The position numbers and the translations under genes are program-made. A DNA stretch of 64,000 nucleotides from Agromyces sp. Marseille-P2726 (GTDB taxonomy: Bacteria; Actinomycetota; Actinomycetes; Actinomycetales; Microbacteriaceae): the NCBI RefSeq assembly GCF_902809835.1, contig NZ_CADDWM010000014.1, positions 186,001 through 250,000 on the forward strand, read 5' to 3'. This document shows, in pieces, positions 8,826 through 17,461 of the stretch. How positions within the stretch are numbered: position 1 is the first letter of the stretch; each line of letters starts with the position of its first letter. A model generated the notes under the pieces. It ran no database searches. It saw only the letters and a list, made by a program, of their open reading frames with translations, and had not been told where the DNA came from.

Positions 8826-9098
8826 ATGCCGTACTACATCATCGAACGCAATTACCTCAACGAAGTCGTCACCCCGGTCGAGAACGCCCCGAACGTCAAC
8901 CTCATCAACGACGAGGAGGACGTGCGGTGGCTCTTCTCGTTCCTCTCGGTCGATCGTCGCAAGACCTACTGCCTGTACGAGGCGCCGTCGATGGAGGCCA
9001 TTCGAGTGGCCGCCATGCGCGCCGGACTGCCGGCCGATGTCATCACGGAGGTGACCGGTCGCGTCATGCCCGATGGCGTGCTCGTCCCAGTCGGCTGA
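8826..9098 (+). CDS. DUF4242 (SCO4226-like) small protein
   Basis: The 90-residue protein reads MPYYIIERNY... and contains CLYEAPSMEAIRVAAMRAGLP, the hallmark of DUF4242. The family includes the nickel-responsive SCO4226 protein of Streptomyces coelicolor, an alpha/beta dimeric-barrel protein. Metal binding here is not shown by the sequence. AAGGGGG lies 7 nt before ATG 8826, which fixes the start. The gene is flanked by a divergent small membrane protein and a convergent LuxR regulator. Confidence 0.85.
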   Translation: MPYYIIERNYLNEVVTPVENAPNVNLINDEEDVRWLFSFLSVDRRKTYCLYEAPSMEAIRVAAMRAGLPADVITEVTGRVMPDGVLVPVG

Positions 9099-9139
9099 CG
9101 CCGGCCCGGCTCTCTGACGCTGGTACCGGCGTACGCGCG

Positions 9140-12037
9140 TCACGCGAGCCCGTGCTCGCGCGCGTACCGGGCCGCTTGGGTCCGGTTCGCGGCACCGGTC
9201 TTCGTGAGGATGTTGCGCACGTGATTCGCCGCGGTGTGCTCGCTGATCACGAGTCGCCCAGCGATCTCCCTGTTGCTGAGACCCTCGGCGAGGAGTCCGA
9301 TGACGTCGCGTTCGCGTTCCGTGAGTCCGCCCGATTCGCGAACGGATGCCGCGACGCCCATGCCCCGGTCGAGCGCGCGAAGTACCCGCACCATGCCGGC
9401 CGGCTCGGCGATCGCTCGGGCGCGCTCGGCGAGCGCGGTCGCCTCCTGGGATGTCCGATCGGCGCGACGGAGATGCGTGGCGTGCGCGGCGAGCGTTCGA
9501 GCCGCATGGAGCGGAGCGTCCGACCGCTCGGCCAGGTGGAGCGCGCCGGCGAATCGCTCGATGGGCGCACCGATGCCGCACAGCGATTCGACCTCGCCGA
9601 GGTAGCAGTCGGCCGGCCCGAACGGAGCCACGAAGAATCCCGACATGAGGTTGAGGTGCTCGTATTCCTGCAGCCAGCCGTGCAGGCGCACGGAGGTTTC
9701 GACATCACGCAGCCACAGTGCCGCCTCGGTCATGAATACGAGGCGCGCCGGCCACTCGGCCGAGTTGGTCGGCTCGGACTCGACGCGTTCGATCAGCCAC
9801 TCGAGGACCCGGTGCGCGGGCCGCTCGAGCTCGAGCTCGGTGTAGAGGGCGAGAAGGCCGGGCGCCCAGCGGTCGGTGGGCGATTCGTCGCCCGTGATCA
9901 GCGGCCGAACGAGTTCGATCCGGCCGGTCTCCCGCCGAACCATGTAGCTCATCAGGGCCGTCGCCCCCGAGGTCGCGTCCGACCGGAAGACCGCCTCGTC
10001 GCGCATGACCCGGCGGCATGCGCTCGCCGCGTCGTCCAGACGACCGCCGATCAGTGCGCGCGCGAAGCTCACGCAGTCGGCCCAGTAGCTGAGGTGGTGA
10101 GCCCACTGCCGCTCGAGTTCGATGAGATCACGCTCGGACTCGTCCATGCCCTCGCGGTCGCCGACGATATAGCTGTAGGCCCCATGGTGTATGGCGCCGG
10201 CCACGAACCACTCCCTCCCGGTGGAACGAATCAGGCGCATCAGCTCTCTCGAGTGTTCGAGCCGTGTCGTGATGCGGGCCGGCCGAAGTGTGAGTGACAT
10301 GCTCGCACGCAGTGCCGCGGCGAGCGCCTGTTCGTCGCCGTTCGCACGCGCGAGCTCGACAGCACGATCCCCGAGCCGTTCGGCCTCGTCGACCGAGCCG
10401 GTGAACGCGGTGGCCCGTGCCAGTGAGGCGAGCCCCTCGATGTAGAGCGGGTCATCGGGATCGGCTGGGATCGATGCCAGGGCCGTCGTCAGCAGGGTGA
10501 GCGCCCGGTGCCCGGGAAGTCCCGGACGCCAGGACGCGTCTTCGAACCCGATGGCGGCTCGGACCCGCTGCCGCGGGTTGCCCACGACGGTCACCTGCTC
10601 GAAGATCGCACGTGCTCGCGAGGTATCGGCTTCGAGATCCCAGCTTCCCGCCGCGCGCAGGAGCAGTTCGCCACGTTCGTCGGCGTCGCTGGAGATGTCG
10701 GCGGCGCGTTCGAACAGGCGGCCGGCGTCGTCGAACGCCACCCGGCTCGCCGCGAGCTCGGCGGCCCGTGAGAGGTAGGTGACCGCACGTTCCCGGAATC
10801 CCAGCGCCCGGGCCGCGGTGTAGTGGTGAGCGAGACGCTGGACGAGTCGCGGGGCGGCCGGGAAGTCCGCCTCGAGCGTCTGCGCGATTCGCGCGTGGAT
10901 GCGCAGCACCTCGGTGCTCGGGATGACATCGATGACCGCCTGCCGGGCGATCGCGTGCGGGAAGTGATAGGCGTCGCCGGCGGTACGCGGGGGCTCGATG
11001 AGACCGTTCCGCACCGAGGCATCCATCGCCTCGAGGGTGACCTCGACGGATGCCTCGCTGATGCCGAGCACCTCGGCCAGGTCCACCTCTTGGCCGAGCA
11101 GGGCGGCGAGCGCGAGCACCGATCGCTGTTCGTCGTCGAGCCGGGCCATGCGGCCACGCACGAGGTCGCCGACTGAGTCGGGCAGTTCGACCACGCGTTG
11201 GTCACCGTGCTGCTCGGCCTCGACGACCGGGCGCCACATCGTCCGCAGGAGGAACGGGTTGCCGCCGGTGAGTTCATCGAGCACGCCGGCCGCCTGGCGG
11301 GCGTCGTCGAGCTCGAGTCCCGCGCTGAGCGCGACGTAGTCGGTGATCTCCGCGACCGTGAACGGGGCGAGCTCGAGCCGCTGCACGCCGGGAAGTCGGT
11401 CGAGCGAGGCGAGCGCGTCGGCGAGCGAGTCCGACCGGTCCGGAGGGGTGCTTCGAAGGGTCCCGAGCAGCAGGACCTTCGACCGCGCCGTCCCCGTGAC
11501 CACTCGGTCGAGCAGTCGCATCGCCGCGAGGCCCGCCCAGTGCAGATCGTCGAGGGCGAGCACGAGCGGACGTGACGCGGCGGCCCAGCGCAACAGGTCG
11601 ACCACGGCGGAGAGCACGCGCTCCTGCCCGGTCCATCGATCGGCGGCATCCTGATCCGTGCGTTCGAGCACGCGGTCGAGCAACTCGACGGATTCGACGA
11701 GGGAGGCATCTGCGGCATCCGTCACCCATGGTCGGAGTGCGGGCAACAGCACTCGGAGCGGCTCATCGAACGGCTCGAACGGTGTACCGAGCTCCTGGAT
11801 GCACGCGCCGGTGAACACCGCCGCTCCTTCCGAGTGAAGCCTGGTGCACACCTCGCTCACGAGCCGCGACTTACCCGAGCCCGGTTCGCCACTCACGAAG
11901 ATCGCGCGGCCGGCGCCGCTCGTGACGTCGGACCACGCCGCCTCCAGCGCTGCGACCTCCTCGTGTCGAGCGACGAACGGCGGCTGCCCCGATGTGGTCC
12001 AGCCCGCCGGGAGCGGTGGGGCGGACCATTCCCCCAT
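9140..12037 (-). CDS. LAL-type LuxR family regulator with AAA ATPase domain
   Basis: The 965-residue protein starts with an AAA/NB-ARC-like ATPase. It has Walker A GEPGSGKSR at residues 50-58 and a Walker B/LVLALDDLHWA segment. The middle is a long helical TPR-like region. The C-terminus is a LuxR HTH (LTERERDVIGLLAEGLSNRE, then HTAANHVRNILTKTG) at about 895-955. This is the MalT/LAL architecture, where inducer and ATP binding drive oligomerisation and transcription activation. ATG 12037 is chosen because TATCGT ends 7 nt upstream, predicting a leaderless message; GTG 12046 is an alternative. The inducer is unknown. It follows the nitroreductase gene by 43 bp. Confidence 0.92.
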   Translation of the reverse strand: MGEWSAPPLPAGWTTSGQPPFVARHEEVAALEAAWSDVTSGAGRAIFVSGEPGSGKSRLVSEVCTRLHSEGAAVFTGACIQELGTPFEPFDEPLRVLLPALRPWVTDAADASLVESVELLDRVLERTDQDAADRWTGQERVLSAVVDLLRWAAASRPLVLALDDLHWAGLAAMRLLDRVVTGTARSKVLLLGTLRSTPPDRSDSLADALASLDRLPGVQRLELAPFTVAEITDYVALSAGLELDDARQAAGVLDELTGGNPFLLRTMWRPVVEAEQHGDQRVVELPDSVGDLVRGRMARLDDEQRSVLALAALLGQEVDLAEVLGISEASVEVTLEAMDASVRNGLIEPPRTAGDAYHFPHAIARQAVIDVIPSTEVLRIHARIAQTLEADFPAAPRLVQRLAHHYTAARALGFRERAVTYLSRAAELAASRVAFDDAGRLFERAADISSDADERGELLLRAAGSWDLEADTSRARAIFEQVTVVGNPRQRVRAAIGFEDASWRPGLPGHRALTLLTTALASIPADPDDPLYIEGLASLARATAFTGSVDEAERLGDRAVELARANGDEQALAAALRASMSLTLRPARITTRLEHSRELMRLIRSTGREWFVAGAIHHGAYSYIVGDREGMDESERDLIELERQWAHHLSYWADCVSFARALIGGRLDDAASACRRVMRDEAVFRSDATSGATALMSYMVRRETGRIELVRPLITGDESPTDRWAPGLLALYTELELERPAHRVLEWLIERVESEPTNSAEWPARLVFMTEAALWLRDVETSVRLHGWLQEYEHLNLMSGFFVAPFGPADCYLGEVESLCGIGAPIERFAGALHLAERSDAPLHAARTLAAHATHLRRADRTSQEATALAERARAIAEPAGMVRVLRALDRGMGVAASVRESGGLTERERDVIGLLAEGLSNREIAGRLVISEHTAANHVRNILTKTGAANRTQAARYAREHGLA

Positions 12038-12080
12038 GTGCCACACGATAGTGGGCCGTGGAGCCGACGGCGACGGTCCC

Positions 12081-12914
12081 CTATCCTCCTTCGCGCAGGA
12101 AGCGGAACTCCTTCCGGCGCAACAGCGTCAGCAGCCAGGATGCCGGGCGCCCGAACGCGCGCCGGCCGGCATCCGTCGGGTACGGCTCGATGCCGGCGAT
12201 GTCGTGCTCGCGTCCGTGCCAGATGATGACGCCGTGACCGTCGGCGGCCCGGAGGTTGCGATACCAGTTCACGCTCGTGCCGTAGGTCAGCTCGGCGATG
12301 AAGCCGCCCGGCACCCGGGCGAGGATGAGCGGTGTCTCGTACGCAGCGCCGCTCTTGCGTCCCACGTGGCGTACGAGGGAGAACGGGCCGAGTCCGCGGC
12401 GCGCCATCCCGAGCGCGAGCGGGTTGAGCGTGTGCTTGATCGTCCAGAGCCACGCGCGCTTCACCGGGCCGGGCCCTGCTCGACGCGACGTGGTCGCCGA
12501 CGCGATGTGCATGAGCCGGAACTCGTCTCGTCGGGTGGCGCGGAGGAACACCCGGATCGGGAACGCGAACGCTCGCAGCCCCGCCTTGGTCGGGTACTTC
12601 TCGATGCCGTCGATCTGGTACGTGCGAGCTCCACGAAGAACCACGCCCCGCCCGGCCGCGCGGACATTGCGATACCAGCTCGCCTCCGTGCCGTACATGA
12701 GCACCGCGACGAGGCCGGTGCGCGTTCGCGCATGCAGGATCGGGGTCTCGAACGTCGTGCCGCTCTTGCGTCCGACGTGCCGCACGAGCGCGAAGGGCCC
12801 GAACCCGCTCCGCGCCATCGCCAGCGTCAGGTGGTTGAACGAGTGCTTGATCGTCCAGAGCCAGGCCCGCTTCACGCGACCGGCCATCACCGGCTCTGCT
12901 CGATCGGTGCCCAT
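12081..12914 (-). CDS. Tandem-domain F420-dependent nitroreductase (DUF385)-like protein
   Basis: The 277-residue protein consists of two homologous halves (about residues 13-140 and 146-270). Each starts with RAWLWTIKH and has RHVGRKSG...ETP and a Y-G-T...WYRN block. That pattern is the deazaflavin-dependent nitroreductase (Ddn/DUF385) split-barrel fold, normally a single domain of about 130-150 residues. Single-domain members bind F420 or lipophilic ligands, and many are dimers, so the fusion may act as a covalent pseudo-dimer. ATG 12914 lies 6 nt after TACGGT. It is upstream of, and possibly co-transcribed with, the LAL regulator. Confidence 0.85.
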   Translation of the reverse strand: MGTDRAEPVMAGRVKRAWLWTIKHSFNHLTLAMARSGFGPFALVRHVGRKSGTTFETPILHARTRTGLVAVLMYGTEASWYRNVRAAGRGVVLRGARTYQIDGIEKYPTKAGLRAFAFPIRVFLRATRRDEFRLMHIASATTSRRAGPGPVKRAWLWTIKHTLNPLALGMARRGLGPFSLVRHVGRKSGAAYETPLILARVPGGFIAELTYGTSVNWYRNLRAADGHGVIIWHGREHDIAGIEPYPTDAGRRAFGRPASWLLTLLRRKEFRFLREGG

Positions 12915-13116
12915 GCCTGAACCGTACGACGGCATCGGGCGGGCGTCGAGGGCAGTCTTCGCTCGGGCTTCGAATCGACGGTCGATGTCCCCCGAATTGA
13001 CTATGCGACCGCGGCGACGAAGATGATCGATCCACGTCATGCGTCGGTTCCTCCGCCTACCTAGCGTGAGGTTCGTGGCATTCCCCCACACCCCGACACA
13101 CGAAAGGAATGACGAC

Positions 13117-13350
13117 ATGAACGCACGCGCATTGCTGCTCGTCCCAGCCGCAGTGGTCGTGGCCGTGCTCGCCGGGTGTGGCCAGACCGACGGGAACTCG
13201 CTCAGCGAGCGAGGATCAGGTTCGGTCGAGTTCCGCTTCCCGTCGACCGAGATCTGCAACCAGTCGTCGTACATCCGCGAGCGGGCCCCCGAGGGGCTCT
13301 GCGAGCAGACGACCGTCGACGACGACCTCTCGCCGACGAGCGGGAAGTGA
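13117..13350 (+). CDS. Small predicted lipoprotein
   Basis: The 77-residue product begins MNARALLLVPAAVVVAVLAG, followed by the lipobox cysteine C21 (L-A-G-C), so it should be exported and lipid-anchored. The mature part is short and polar, with two cysteines (EICNQSS and GLCEQTT) that could form a disulfide. No family recognised. AAAGGA lies about 8 nt before the ATG. A strong hairpin follows the stop codon at 13368-13396. The gene is divergent from the nitroreductase-like gene across about 200 bp, in which I see no convincing promoter. Confidence 0.8.
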   Translation: MNARALLLVPAAVVVAVLAGCGQTDGNSLSERGSGSVEFRFPSTEICNQSSYIRERAPEGLCEQTTVDDDLSPTSGK

Positions 13351-13367
13351 TCCCGACCGAACTCAGC

Positions 13368-13396
13368 GCCCGGGCGACACCGGTGGTCGCCCGGGC
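13368..13396 (+). terminator. Intrinsic terminator hairpin after the small lipoprotein gene
   Basis: Perfect 11-bp inverted repeat GCCCGGGCGAC / GTCGCCCGGGC with a 7-nt loop, followed by ATTT. It lies 18 bp after the lipoprotein stop codon. Confidence 0.8.
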
Positions 13397-13482
13397 ATTT
13401 CGGCGCGTTCGGGGTCTTGCCGCGGCATCCGCAGCGTCGTAGTGTCGCCGCACCACCGCCCGCATCGACGATCGGACCCGAC

Positions 13483-14199
13483 ATGCCAGCGACCGCGCTT
13501 CCGTCCAGTGGAGATCAACCCGGATCTGGGGCATCCGGAGCAGCACCGAAGACGTGCGACGCGCGGGGCATGGCCGAGATCCACCGCATGTACCGGGCCG
13601 GCTTCGGCGAGGGGCGCGACCTCGTCGCCGGCGTCGCCGAGGGTGATGCGGCGCACGCCGACGTGGTCGGCGACCACCTCGACATGCTCTCGGTGAGCCT
13701 GCACGCCCACCACGAGTTCGAGGACGAGCACCTCTGGGACACCCTCGACGAGCGCGCGCCCGCCTGCGCCGGCCACGTCTCGCGCATGAAGGAGCAGCAC
13801 GCGGTGATGCTCGTGCACCTCCGCGAGCTCGATGCGGCGCTCCCGGTGTGGCGCAAGAGCGGAAGGGCGACGGATGCCGCGGCCGTGAACGCCGCCCTCG
13901 ACGGCATCAATGCCGCGCTCGCCGTGCACCTGCCCGACGAGGAGCAGAACATCGTGCCCGTCATGGAGACCGTGCTCACCCAGAAGGAGGTCGACGCCGC
14001 CGGCGTGCACGGACGCAAGGCGACGCCGAAGGGCAAGACCTGGGCGCAGCTCGGCGCCATCCTCGCAGCACAACCCGACGGCGGCGCCGAGTGGCAGCGC
14101 GAGCACCTGCCCGCGCCGTTCCGCCTGATCTGGCGCTGGGTGGGCAGGCGCCGGTACGAGGAGAACCGGGCCGAGCTGGTCGGAGCGCGGGCGCGATAA
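13483..14199 (+). CDS. Hemerythrin HHE domain-containing protein
   Basis: The 238-residue protein has the spaced His/Glu motifs of the HHE cation-binding domain: LHAHHEFEDEHLW, HVSRMKEQHAVMLVH and HLPDEEQNIVPVM (about residues 70-165). Such helical bundles bind a non-haem di-iron centre and act in O2 or NO sensing or detoxification. The C-terminal segment (PAPFRLIWRWVGRRRYEENR) is basic and may be amphipathic. ATG 13483 is the most likely start, because sequence upstream of it is not conserved-looking; ribosome site is weak. The 3' end is overlapped on the opposite strand by the luciferase-like gene for 224 bp. Confidence 0.83.
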   Translation: MPATALPSSGDQPGSGASGAAPKTCDARGMAEIHRMYRAGFGEGRDLVAGVAEGDAAHADVVGDHLDMLSVSLHAHHEFEDEHLWDTLDERAPACAGHVSRMKEQHAVMLVHLRELDAALPVWRKSGRATDAAAVNAALDGINAALAVHLPDEEQNIVPVMETVLTQKEVDAAGVHGRKATPKGKTWAQLGAILAAQPDGGAEWQREHLPAPFRLIWRWVGRRRYEENRAELVGARAR

Positions 14200-15118
14200 C
14201 CGCCGGGCCGGCGACGGGCCGAGCCGCCGCCCCGCACTGCGCCGTCAGCCGCGCAGGGAGCCGCTCGGCGGCGACCTGCGTGCGCACGACCGGGATCACC
14301 TCCTCGGCGAAGCGCTGGAGTTCGCCGGGGTCGTCGCCCATGAGGATGAACGTGGCCACGCCGTGGTCGATCGCGTAGCCCGTGAGCTCGTCGGCGAGGC
14401 GGTCGGGCGCGGCGGTTGCGCCGATGTTGAGCAGGCGTCGGATGTCGCTCGGGCGGCGGCCCGCGGCATCCGCTGCCTCGTCGATGATCGCGTTGCCTGC
14501 AGCGAGGCCGCCGGGTTCGAGGCGCTGGAGTGAGGGCAGCCAGCCGTCGGCCTTGCTCCCGGTGAGCCGGAGCATCCGCGGCTTCAGGGCGCCGAGCCAG
14601 ATGGCGATGTCATGAGCGGGCGCCGGCCCGCGCTTGGCGCCGTTGACGTGGTGGACGGTGCCGTCGACCCGCAGCGGTTCGCGCGTGCTCTGATCCCAGA
14701 TGCCGCGGATGATGTCGATCGCCTCGCTCAGCCCGTCGACCGCTCGGCGCGGGGTGAGGCGCTCGGCGCCCATCGCGGCCGCGGCGTCCCAGAAGCCGCC
14801 CGCGCCGAGGCCGAGCTCGATGCGTCCGCCGCTCAGGATGTCGAGACTCGCCGCCGCGCGGGCGAGCACGGCGGGCTGGCGGAGTTGCAGGTTCAGCACG
14901 TTGCCCGTGAGGCGAACGCGCTCGGTGCGCGCCGCGACCCACGACAGCAGCGTCCACGTGTCGTAGAACCGGGGCTGGTACGGATGGTCCTGGAAGGTGA
15001 CGAGGTCGTAGCCGAGCCGCTCGCTGAGTTGCGCGAGCGCCACCGGTGCATCGGGGGAGGACTGGTTCGACGGCGTGATGAAGGTTCCGAACTCGAGCGG
15101 AAGACCGTAGTCGGGCAT
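13976..15118 (-). CDS. LLM-class flavin-dependent oxidoreductase with abnormal C-terminal extension
   Basis: From ATG 15118 the protein matches bacterial luciferase-like monooxygenases: LSERLGYDLVTFQDHPYQPR, RLTGNVLNLQLRQPAVLARA, LSGGRIELGLGAGGFWD and KADGWLPS. These enzymes use FMN or F420 to oxidise small substrates. Family members end near VVRTQVAAER, which here is at about residue 290. The frame instead continues for about 90 Arg/Pro/Ala-rich residues, antisense to the hemerythrin gene. A stop in another frame at 14245-14247 lies exactly where the natural end is expected, so a small indel may have removed the stop. Confidence 0.82.
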   Translation of the reverse strand: MPDYGLPLEFGTFITPSNQSSPDAPVALAQLSERLGYDLVTFQDHPYQPRFYDTWTLLSWVAARTERVRLTGNVLNLQLRQPAVLARAAASLDILSGGRIELGLGAGGFWDAAAAMGAERLTPRRAVDGLSEAIDIIRGIWDQSTREPLRVDGTVHHVNGAKRGPAPAHDIAIWLGALKPRMLRLTGSKADGWLPSLQRLEPGGLAAGNAIIDEAADAAGRRPSDIRRLLNIGATAAPDRLADELTGYAIDHGVATFILMGDDPGELQRFAEEVIPVVRTQVAAERLPARLTAQCGAAARPVAGPAVIAPALRPARPGSPRTGACPPSARSGGTARAGARAATRRRRRVVLRGWRRAAPRSCPSASPCVRARRRRRPPSG

Positions 15119-15193
15119 GTCGACCAGTCTGGCCGAGAGGATGATGGTCGTGAACGGATCCGGGAGCGGATGTCGGGGGGAGGCGCGCCGGCG

Positions 15194-15646
15194 ATGAAGG
15201 ACCGTGCGAACTGGCTGGTGTGGGCGCAGTTCCTGCTGCTCGTCCTGCTGCTGCTCCCTGGCGATCCCATGTGGAGCGAGCCGTGGATCACGGTGATCGC
15301 CGTCGTCCTCGGCGTCCTGGGCGCCGCGCTGTCCTTCGCGGGCGTCGCCGTGCTCGGACGCGACCTCGTGCCGTGGGTCGCCCCCAAGCCCGAGGCACCG
15401 CTGCGCACGAGCGGGGTGTACGTGCGCACGCGCAACCCGATCTACCTCGGGCTGCTCGTCGGCACGGCGGGGTGGGTGCTCTGGCGCGGCAGGATCGAGC
15501 TCATCGTGATCTGGGTGCTGCTGGCGATCGTCCTCATCGCGAAGGCGCACGTCGAGCAGCACCGCCTCGTCGACGCCTACGGTGATGACTACCGGGCTTA
15601 CGCCGCGCGTACCCCATTGCTGCTGTTCGGCCGCGGCATCCGCTGA
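15194..15646 (+). CDS. Isoprenylcysteine carboxyl methyltransferase-like membrane protein
   Basis: The 150-residue protein has four hydrophobic segments and the family signature near the C-terminus: TSGVYVRTRNPIYLG, then a HVEQHRLVDAYGDDYRAYAARTP block. That matches the ICMT/PEMT superfamily of small S-adenosylmethionine-dependent membrane methyltransferases. The bacterial substrate is usually unknown. ATG 15194 has GGAGG about 11 nt upstream; an in-frame ATG at 15170 preceded by GGGAG is also possible. It is divergent from the luciferase-like oxidoreductase. Confidence 0.83.
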   Translation: MKDRANWLVWAQFLLLVLLLLPGDPMWSEPWITVIAVVLGVLGAALSFAGVAVLGRDLVPWVAPKPEAPLRTSGVYVRTRNPIYLGLLVGTAGWVLWRGRIELIVIWVLLAIVLIAKAHVEQHRLVDAYGDDYRAYAARTPLLLFGRGIR

Positions 15647-15713
15647 TCCAGGCGATGTGCAGGAATGCACCTCGCCTCTGCACGACTGCCCATTTCGCAG
15701 AACCCGGCCGTAG

Positions 15714-15743
15714 TTGACAGTGGAGTGAGCACGGTCCTATGGT
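15714..15743 (+). promoter_or_regulatory. Predicted sigma-70-type promoter of the branched-chain ABC importer operon
   Basis: TTGACA (15714-15719), a perfect -35, is followed after 18 bp by TATGGT (15738-15743), a 4/6 match to the -10 consensus. Transcription would begin near 15750, about 100 nt before the first importer gene. Confidence 0.65.
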
Positions 15744-15750
15744 GAGTGAC

Positions 15751-15770
15751 ACCTGAATCATTCGTCAGGT
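15751..15770 (+). promoter_or_regulatory. Palindromic candidate operator at the importer promoter
   Basis: ACCTGAATCATTCGTCAGGT has perfect 6-bp arms (ACCTGA / TCAGGT) around an 8-bp centre. It sits directly on the predicted start site, a typical repressor position. No regulator gene is adjacent, so the binding protein is unknown. Confidence 0.45.
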
Positions 15771-15809
15771 TTGTCCCCCATTCCTCCTATGGCAGCAGGA
15801 GCATCACCC

Positions 15810-15851
15810 ATGCCTTCACGTCGAGACTCCCCCATCGGGGCCGCCCGATGA
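15810..15851 (+). CDS. Possible 13-codon leader peptide coupled to the importer operon
   Basis: An ATG at 15810 preceded by AGGAG at 8-nt spacing opens a 13-codon frame reading MPSRRDSPIGAAR. Its TGA stop (15849-15851) overlaps the ATG of the downstream ATPase gene (15848-15850) in an ATGA arrangement. The ATPase gene itself has no convincing ribosome site, so ribosomes finishing the leader could re-initiate on it. The peptide has no run of a single regulatory amino acid. The call rests only on the ribosome site and the overlap. Confidence 0.4.
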   Translation: MPSRRDSPIGAAR

Positions 15852-16608
15852 CCGCGACCGTCGAGACCCGGCCGCTGCTTCGGGCCCGGGCCCTGACGAA
15901 GGACTTCCGCGGGTTCACCGCCGTTCGCCAGGTCGACCTCGACATCGCGGCCGGGTCGATCCACGCGCTCGTGGGTCCGAACGGTGCCGGCAAGACGACG
16001 CTGTTCAACCTGCTCACCGGCTTCCTGACGCCCACCTCCGGCACCATCACGCTCGACGGCCAGGACATCACGGGCAAGGACCCCGAGGTCATCGCCCACC
16101 TCGGCGTCGCCCGCTCGTTCCAGATCACGAGCCTCTTCGACAACCTCACCGCGCTCGAGCACCTCGAGCTCGCACTGGCCAGCCCGACCGGCCTCGGATT
16201 CCGCTTCTGGGGCTCGTCACGCAGGTTCCGCCGGTTCCGCAGCCGATCGCTCGAGCTGCTCGACCAGGTCGGCATGACCGACCTCGCCGACCGCCAGGTG
16301 GGCGAGTTCGCGTACGGCCAGAAGCGCGCGCTCGAACTCGCCCTCGCCCTGGCGCTCGAGCCCAAGCTGCTCCTGCTCGACGAGCCCACCGCCGGCATGA
16401 GCCTCGAAGACGTCGACCGCACGATCGACCTCGTGAAGCAGATCTCGGCCGGCCGCACCATCGTCTTCGTCGACCACAACATGCACGTCGTCGGCAGCCT
16501 CGCCGACCGCGTCAGCGTGCTGCAGCAGGGCGAGGTCCTCGTCGAGGGCACCTACGACGAGGTCCGCACCGACGAGAAGGTCATCACGGCATACCTGGGG
16601 CAGGCGCA

Positions 16609-16612
<4 letters not shown>
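15848..16612 (+). CDS. livG: ABC transporter ATP-binding protein, LivG type
   Basis: The 254-residue ATPase has Walker A GPNGAGKTT (residues 43-51), Walker B LLLLDEPTAGM and an H-loop VFVDHNMHVV. The signature region is AYGQKRALELALAL, as in LivG/BraF/UrtD proteins. It energises import of branched-chain amino acids, urea or short amides together with the next four genes. ATG 15848 is the start because the conserved domain begins about ten codons later. There is no Shine-Dalgarno, but an upstream mini-frame ends on this ATG. It overlaps the second ATPase gene by 4 bp. Confidence 0.92.
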
Positions 16613-17337
<725 letters not shown>

Positions 17338-17461
17338 CGCTCGCACCCTCGTCTCTCTGACCCACCCGTCTGGAACCATCGGATACGCCGGCCCAGCGGC
17401 ATCCGCCCCCGCGTCACACCTGCACCAACCACTGCAACACCCCTACGAAGGAGTAGTCCAC

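Noticed and set aside
9140-12914. LAL regulator plus nitroreductase as part of a natural-product cluster
   Set aside because: No biosynthetic genes (PKS, NRPS, tailoring enzymes) are present on either side.
15746-15847. N-terminal extension of the livG-like protein from the GTG at 15746
   Set aside because: The extra residues do not resemble the family, and the start would lie within the predicted promoter/operator region.
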